Notes under the pieces: model-generated
Told to the model about the DNA's origin: nothing
Databases searched by the model: none
The model's input: only the letters and a program-made list of their open reading frames with translations
NCBI GenBank assembly: GCA_003694175.1
Contig: RFKV01000055.1
Location: 1 to 9,983 of the forward strand
Length of the DNA stretch: 9,983 bases
Reading direction: 5' to 3'
DNA from: Candidatus Dojkabacteria bacterium
Lineage (GTDB): Bacteria > Patescibacteriota > Dojkabacteria > J137
In this document: positions 6,189-9,983 of the stretch, piece after piece
Layout of the letters: the number at the start of each line of letters is the position of its first letter
Position numbering within the stretch: the stretch's first letter is position 1
Program-made: the position numbers and the translations under genes

Positions 6189-7721
6189 TTAAACTTGTTT
6201 ATCGAATACCTCAGGATAAATCTTTTTTGTGAGGGGGGCAACTTCTCGTTTCAAGTGAGGGAAAGGAACACCCTCTCTGGCGGAGACATTTTCCAAAAAC
6301 CAAAATACTCTTTCGCTGTGACCATACCCAAAATTTGGCGCCATTCCATACTCCATCATCTCAACATAATCTATGTCTAACCACTGAGCTTCTTCGTCAC
6401 CTTCATCTCTAAGTCTTTGCTGTTGTAAAAACCTTTCGTATTGATCTATTGGATCATTCAATTCACTCCACCCATTCCCAAGTTCTGAACCCGCAACTAT
6501 TGGCTGAAACCTCTCAACTACGCTGGGATTTACTGAACTTGGTTTTTGAAGTGGTGATAGATATTTGGGATGATTAATCAAAAATGCTGGACCAGATATT
6601 TTTCTTCTTACCTTTTTCCATAATGCGTCCACGCCTCTTGGTATATTGATATTCTCTTCAAATTGTATGTGATTTTTAGACATTAATTCCTTAACTTCTT
6701 CAATAGTTATGTTATAGATATGATCAATACCATACTCATCCTGGAATACATCGGCAAAGTCTATCTCCTCCCATCCTTTCGAAAAATCTACCTCATGCTC
6801 TCTAATTTGAAACTTGGTTTTACCATTGTAGACGGTATTAATTACATACTCAAACAACTCCTTAACAAGATTCATTCCATCTCTCCAATCTGCATAACTC
6901 CAGTAAAACTCCATAGCTACGTGCTCTGGAAGATGCTCATCTGAGAGACCCTCATTCCTAAACCTAGGCCCAATGTCATAAATCTTTTCAAAGCCTGCTC
7001 CTATCAGTCTTTTAAGAGGTAGCTCATGAGAAATTCTAAGATAAAACACTTCATCTATAGCCCTCATGTGAGTGGTGAAAGGTACTGCATCCCCTCCTCC
7101 AGGGATATGTTCAAGAACAGGTATGTTAATTTCGTAAAACCCCCTTTTATTTAGAAATTCTCTGTGCGCTTGCCAGAAAAGAGACCTTCTTTTCATTCTA
7201 TCCATAACCTCCGGATGTATTTTCATATCAAGATACCTACGTCTAAATCTCTCTTCTTTATCTTCTAACTCTAAAGGAATAGGCCTTAAAGACTTGGCTA
7301 AGATTCTTAACTTTCTTGCTTGAATAGAAATTTCTCCTGACTTAGTTTTAATTAGTTCACCGACTAATTCTGCATAGTCTCCCTCGTCAAATAAATCCAT
7401 CTCGTCAAATCCTAAATATTGAGCATATGAACTTGAAGTATCCAATGGCTCAACTAAATCCTTCTTTAAGTAAATTTGAATCTTACCGCTTTCATCGAGT
7501 AAATCCCAAAAACATATTGCACCATGTTTCCTTATAGAAAGAATTCTACCAGCTACAGTAAACTCCTTGCCCTTTAAATCTTCAAACCTTACTACTAAAT
7601 CATTATTCTTTATATTTTTAAAAGACTTTGCAGGATAGGGATCAACACCAATCTCTCTTAACTTGTTCAACTTAGCAATTCTTACAGACCTTTGCCCTAA
7701 TAAATCAGATGCAACTTGCAT
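6189..7721 (-). CDS. lysS: Lysyl-tRNA synthetase, class II
   Basis: This enzyme charges tRNA-Lys with lysine using ATP in the cytoplasm. The product has 510 residues from ATG 7721, the usual length. An N-terminal helix with KLREIGVDPYP (20-30) leads into an OB-fold anticodon-binding domain (about 52-142, GRILSIRKHGAICFWDLLDE). The class II catalytic domain follows: RRRYLDMKIHPE (160-171), IPGGGDAVPFTTH (206-218), motif 2 FRNEG (254-258), the lysine-pocket signature NGWSELNDP (416-424), and motif 3 ending GYGHSER (465-471). Motif 2 continues as SDEHLPEH rather than the common HNPEFT form, and motif 3 has GYGHSER where bacterial LysRS usually has a GxGIDR-type string, so this is a divergent branch. 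A TTG at 7748 could add nine residues, but the predicted transcription start lies next to it, so ATG 7721 is preferred. The gene converges with the MraY gene and diverges from ldh. Confidence 0.95.
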   Translation of the reverse strand: MQVASDLLGQRSVRIAKLNKLREIGVDPYPAKSFKNIKNNDLVVRFEDLKGKEFTVAGRILSIRKHGAICFWDLLDESGKIQIYLKKDLVEPLDTSSSYAQYLGFDEMDLFDEGDYAELVGELIKTKSGEISIQARKLRILAKSLRPIPLELEDKEERFRRRYLDMKIHPEVMDRMKRRSLFWQAHREFLNKRGFYEINIPVLEHIPGGGDAVPFTTHMRAIDEVFYLRISHELPLKRLIGAGFEKIYDIGPRFRNEGLSDEHLPEHVAMEFYWSYADWRDGMNLVKELFEYVINTVYNGKTKFQIREHEVDFSKGWEEIDFADVFQDEYGIDHIYNITIEEVKELMSKNHIQFEENINIPRGVDALWKKVRRKISGPAFLINHPKYLSPLQKPSSVNPSVVERFQPIVAGSELGNGWSELNDPIDQYERFLQQQRLRDEGDEEAQWLDIDYVEMMEYGMAPNFGYGHSERVFWFLENVSAREGVPFPHLKREVAPLTKKIYPEVFDKQV

Positions 7722-7752
7722 GATCTTTATTTTGTATCTTAACAACAAAGAG

Positions 7753-7782
7753 ATTATACTAACAAAATTTGTCTATATCCAA
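7753..7782 (-). promoter_or_regulatory. Sigma-70-type promoter of lysS
   Basis: On the minus strand TTGGAT (7782-7777) is followed by an 18-base spacer and a perfect TATAAT (7758-7753). Transcription should start near 7746, leaving a leader of about 25 bases before ATG 7721. It is the best promoter in the window and argues against the upstream TTG as the lysS start. Confidence 0.6.
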
Positions 7783-8209
7783 AAAAATAAAAATCTAACT
7801 TCAAAAACGCTAACTACATCTATCTGCAAAATAAGCATACACTTCAAAACCTATGGAGTCTTTAGTTTTATTTTTATTGCAATCTTTCTTCAACAATTTG
7901 TACCTCTAAACTTAAACACATTATTCCTTGTCTTCATCAAAGTCTAAAAATATGAACTTTTCTTGTTTACTCCCCAATTGGATAATAATTTAATCAGCAG
8001 ATTAGCTAAACTAAGATAGCTAAAGTTGTTTTAGAAAAATTTAGAAAAAACTATTACTTAAAACATTTTCAACTGCATTTTAACAAACTATTTAATTAAA
8101 AAGTGATTTATCAATGTATGCTCTTACCAGCTCAAAACACACACAAATTAATTAACCAATAAACCATAAGACAAAACAAAAAAATCTTGGCTTTAAAGGC
8201 AGCTAAATT

Positions 8210-8245
8210 TTGACTTTAAGCTATTTCTATCAGCTAACATATAGT
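8210..8245 (+). promoter_or_regulatory. Weak promoter candidate for ldh
   Basis: TTGACT (8210-8215) is a good -35, but the possible -10 boxes are TAACAT (8235-8240, 19-base spacer) or TATAGT (8240-8245, 24-base spacer), and neither is ideal. Transcripts would carry a leader of about 45-50 bases with two CTTAAG palindromes. Confidence 0.25.
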
Positions 8246-8295
8246 AAAATCTAACTTAAGGTTAAATCTTATTAAGACTTAAGCATATACGAACA

Positions 8296-9252
8296 ATGAA
8301 TACTGGCAATATAGTTCTTCCAACTGGAAGAGTTCTGATAATTGGTTCAGGCAATGTAGGGACTTCGATAGCATATTCTCTGCTTAACCAAGAGGTAGTT
8401 AAACACATTATGTTGTACGACATAGTAGAAGAAGTCGCTAAAGCAAATGCATATGATTTGCAAGATGCATCAAACTTTACGGAAGGTGTTAAAGTAAGCT
8501 TCGGAAACTACTCAGAACTAAATGATGGAGATGTTGTCATAATAACTTGTGGCTTAGCTCAAAAGAAAGGTCAAAGCAGACTTGATTTGCTTAAACAGAA
8601 CGCATCAATAATAAAGGAAGTAGTTAACAATATAAAAAAAACAGGAAAAAAAGTGTTTGTAATTATGGTAACTAATCCTGTAGATGTACTTACTCAGATA
8701 GCAGTTGATGAGCTAAACCTCACTGACGGTATGGTCTTTGGCAGCGGAACCTACCTTGATTCGGGCAGGCTAAGGTTCATTATCTCAGAAAAGTTGAATG
8801 TAAATCCAATAAACGTTCACGCGTATGTTTTGGGTGAGCATGGTGACAGTTCTTTCCCAGTTCTTTCTTCTGCTAACATTGGAGGAATATGCTTGAAAAA
8901 TTTAATACAAGTCACAGATGAATATTACGATGAATTAACTAAATTAGTAAGAGAAAAAGCATACAAGATCATTCAGGGCAAAAAAGCAACTTGTTTTGGA
9001 ATTGGTGAGGCAATTGCAAAAATTGTTAAGTGTATACTAAGAGATGAAGAAAGAATATTCCCACTGAGTGTACCTCTAAGGGGCGAGTATGGAATCAATG
9101 GGATTTCAATGAGTATTCCCGTAAAACTATCTACAAAAGGATTTGAGCGTATTGGAGAAATAAGCCTGGATCACAAGGAACTTGAGCTTATGAAAAGAAG
9201 TGCAGACATTCTTAGAAAAAATCTTACAAGTGTTAGAGAAAACGTTACATAA
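8296..9252 (+). CDS. ldh: L-lactate dehydrogenase
   Basis: This enzyme reduces pyruvate to L-lactate with NADH in the cytosol, regenerating the NAD+ used by GAPDH (30-1076). The product has 318 residues, as usual. The NAD loop GSGNVG lies at 17-22, and Asp42 ends the second strand, which favours NADH. The substrate loop reads AQKKGQSRLDLL, with Gln89 at the position that distinguishes lactate dehydrogenase (Gln) from malate dehydrogenase (Arg), and Arg95 as the mobile-loop catalytic arginine. Further landmarks are VTNPVDVLT (125-133), LDSGRLR (154-160; Asp155, Arg158 binds the carboxylate) and GEHGDSSFPV (180-189) with proton donor His182. No key residue is missing. The specificity call rests mainly on Gln89, so a related 2-hydroxyacid dehydrogenase remains a small possibility. 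ATG 8296 gives the normal N-terminal distance to the NAD loop. No Shine-Dalgarno is present, and no neighbour is co-oriented in an operon. Confidence 0.96.
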   Translation: MNTGNIVLPTGRVLIIGSGNVGTSIAYSLLNQEVVKHIMLYDIVEEVAKANAYDLQDASNFTEGVKVSFGNYSELNDGDVVIITCGLAQKKGQSRLDLLKQNASIIKEVVNNIKKTGKKVFVIMVTNPVDVLTQIAVDELNLTDGMVFGSGTYLDSGRLRFIISEKLNVNPINVHAYVLGEHGDSSFPVLSSANIGGICLKNLIQVTDEYYDELTKLVREKAYKIIQGKKATCFGIGEAIAKIVKCILRDEERIFPLSVPLRGEYGINGISMSIPVKLSTKGFERIGEISLDHKELELMKRSADILRKNLTSVRENVT

Positions 9253-9455
9253 CCAAAGATACCTAGGGATAAATTAGCGACAAAAATACTTTTATTTCTT
9301 TAACATCATCTATTGATTATTAGTCACACGTAACCCACTAAAAAACGATTAGTCTCCTGGGATAAACTAAAAACAAATAGGAAAGCACCTGCCTGACTAG
9401 AACGATTCATTCTGGAGAATTTAAAGTTCAGAAAGAAACACTTAAAGGCTTAACA

Positions 9456-9528
9456 AGCAGTGAACGAGACTCGAACTCGCGACCTCTTCCTTGGCAAGGA
9501 AGCGTTCTACCAACTGAACTACCACTGC
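9456..9528 (-). tRNA. tRNA-Gly, anticodon GCC
   Basis: This 73-base gene folds as a full cloverleaf on the minus strand. The acceptor stem GCAGTGG pairs with TCACTGC (last pair G-U). The D arm is GTTC/GAAC with GG in its loop. The anticodon stem CTTCC/GGAAG carries loop TTGCCAA (anticodon GCC). The variable loop has five bases, and the T arm GCGAG/CTCGT carries loop TTCGAGT. The discriminator base is U, the normal glycine identity base in bacteria. The 3' CCA is not encoded and must be added enzymatically. It reads GGC and GGU codons. Confidence 0.97.
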
Positions 9529-9537
9529 AACGTGTCG

Positions 9538-9566
9538 ATTTTATTAGAAAAACCTTTTAAAAGCAA
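9538..9566 (-). promoter_or_regulatory. Promoter of tRNA-Gly
   Basis: On the minus strand TTGCTT (9566-9561), a 17-base spacer and TAAAAT (9543-9538) precede the tRNA. Transcription would start about three bases before the mature 5' end at 9528, so little or no leader would be removed. Confidence 0.5.
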
Positions 9567-9624
9567 CAAAACACTAAAGCCATATTGGGTAATTAAAGGA
9601 AAACAAAAGATGGAGAATCTTTTT

Positions 9625-9633
9625 TGGTATACT
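9625..9633 (+). promoter_or_regulatory. Extended -10 promoter candidate for polA
   Basis: TGG-TATACT is an extended -10 element, five of six to TATAAT, with no clear -35. It would start transcription near 9640, about 16 bases before ATG 9656. The string TGn-TATACTT also occurs upstream of the MraY gene. Confidence 0.45.
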
Positions 9634-9655
9634 TTGTAGTAAAGATAACAAGAAA

Positions 9656-9983
9656 ATGAAAAAGTTGGTAATATTGGATTCATTTGCATTAATATTTAGA
9701 GCTTATTACTCCTACCCTCAAACACTAACCTTACCCGATGGATCTCCAATCAATGCGGTCTACGGATTTACAAGACTTCTAATTGATACTTTAAAAAAAT
9801 TTAAACCAAACTACCTTGTTGTTGTTTTTGACTCAGACAAACCAACCATTCGATCAACTGAGTTTGTTCAATACAAGGCAAATAGAAAAGAAACAGATTT
9901 AAACTTGATTAATCAGATACCAAAAGTGGAAAAAATAATAAAGACATTTGATCTACCGGTTTTGAAAGTAGATGGTTATGAGG
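9656..9983 (+). CDS. polA: DNA polymerase I, N-terminal 5'-3' exonuclease domain (partial, runs off window)
   Basis: The first 109 codons of a FEN-like 5'-3' exonuclease are visible, and the frame is open at the window edge. In Pol I this domain removes RNA primers and damaged 5' flaps during Okazaki processing and repair. The N-terminus MKKLVILDSFALIFRAYYSY carries the metal ligand Asp8 and Arg15 of the LxDGxxLxxRAFYA-type signature. Then come LPDGSPINAVYGFTRLL (27-42), VVVFDSDKPTIR (55-66, with Asp59 and Asp61 in the second acidic cluster), the YKANR helical arch motif (73-77), and the start of the GYEADD-type motif at the edge (GYE, 107-109). A stand-alone 5'-3' exonuclease would look the same over this part, so the polymerase domain is inferred. 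No Shine-Dalgarno is seen. The gene is divergent from tRNA-Gly with 127 bases between them. Confidence 0.9.
   Translation, partial: MKKLVILDSFALIFRAYYSYPQTLTLPDGSPINAVYGFTRLLIDTLKKFKPNYLVVVFDSDKPTIRSTEFVQYKANRKETDLNLINQIPKVEKIIKTFDLPVLKVDGYE

Larger units (their letters stand above)
7722..8295. other. Long divergent intergenic region between lysS and ldh
   Basis: This very AT-rich stretch of 574 bases contains a good lysS promoter (7753-7782), a weaker ldh promoter candidate (8210-8245), and a twofold tandem TTTAGAAAAA (8030-8049). An open plus-strand frame runs from inside lysS to 7947, but most of its length is antisense to lysS or AT-biased filler. No RNA gene or riboswitch fold is recognised. 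The gap is long for two housekeeping genes. Confidence 0.5.

Noticed and set aside
7722..7748. TTG at 7748 as an upstream start of lysyl-tRNA synthetase
   Set aside because: It adds nine residues (MLLRYKIKI) outside the family's usual N-terminus, and the predicted transcription start near 7746 leaves no leader for it. ATG 7721 fits better.
7663..7947. Plus-strand 94-codon open frame at the lysS 5' end
   Set aside because: It begins antisense inside lysS and continues through AT-rich intergenic DNA. Composition is Ile/Phe/Lys-biased filler, with no family features and no promoter.
8296..9252. Malate dehydrogenase as the identity of this gene
   Set aside because: The specificity position in the substrate loop is Gln89 (AQKKGQSR), as in lactate dehydrogenase, not the Arg of malate dehydrogenase.
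1..9983. Reassigned UGA code (as in Gracilibacteria, Absconditabacteria or Mycoplasma)
   Set aside because: Recognised genes end in TGA or TAA at family-typical lengths, and no internal TGA is needed to continue any conserved protein.
1..9983. CRISPR array, insertion sequence, attachment site or prophage genes
   Set aside because: No spaced direct repeats of 20-40 bases, no transposase or integrase frames and no terminal inverted repeats were found. The tRNA-Gly 3' end has no visible duplicate in the window.

Overview
The window is AT-rich bacterial DNA read with the standard bacterial code: recognised genes end in TGA or TAA, tryptophans are TGG, and no in-frame TGA occurs. The contents are a fermentative GAPDH/L-lactate dehydrogenase pair, an unusual MraY relative, a divergent class II LysRS, and no visible Shine-Dalgarno motif before any recognised gene. 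Together these suggest a small-genome fermenter, possibly of the Candidate Phyla Radiation/Patescibacteria type. This placement is an inference from protein flavour and composition, not from a marker gene.

Layout. 1-1120: GAPDH (+) with a weak terminator-like hairpin. 1120-3766: the least explained part of the window. It holds only minus-strand open frames of unknown function: a 95-residue frame of raised GC, then a chain of three overlapping frames (216, 150 and 74-92 residues) in three different phases, and a 49-residue frame behind a promoter-like sequence. This stretch may be a set of fast-evolving small genes or a decaying larger gene. 3767-4567: exonuclease III/AP endonuclease (-). 4568-4989: divergent promoter region. 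4990-5997: MraY-family membrane transferase (+) lacking two of the three classical active-site aspartates. 6189-7721: lysyl-tRNA synthetase (-). 7722-8295: long divergent regulatory region. 8296-9252: L-lactate dehydrogenase (+). 9456-9528: tRNA-Gly(GCC) (-). 9656 to the window edge: start of a DNA polymerase I type 5'-3' exonuclease domain (+).

How the genes fit together. GAPDH makes NADH in glycolysis, and LDH can reoxidise it by reducing pyruvate to lactate, which gives a homolactic-type redox balance. Exonuclease III and the Pol I exonuclease domain both serve base-excision repair. LysRS and tRNA-Gly serve translation. MraY belongs to lipid-linked peptidoglycan precursor synthesis, but its activity here is in doubt. 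No two recognised genes form an operon: they alternate strands and are separated by gaps of about 130-570 bp, so each is probably transcribed alone. Recognised genes cover roughly 58% of the window, which is low for a streamlined genome.
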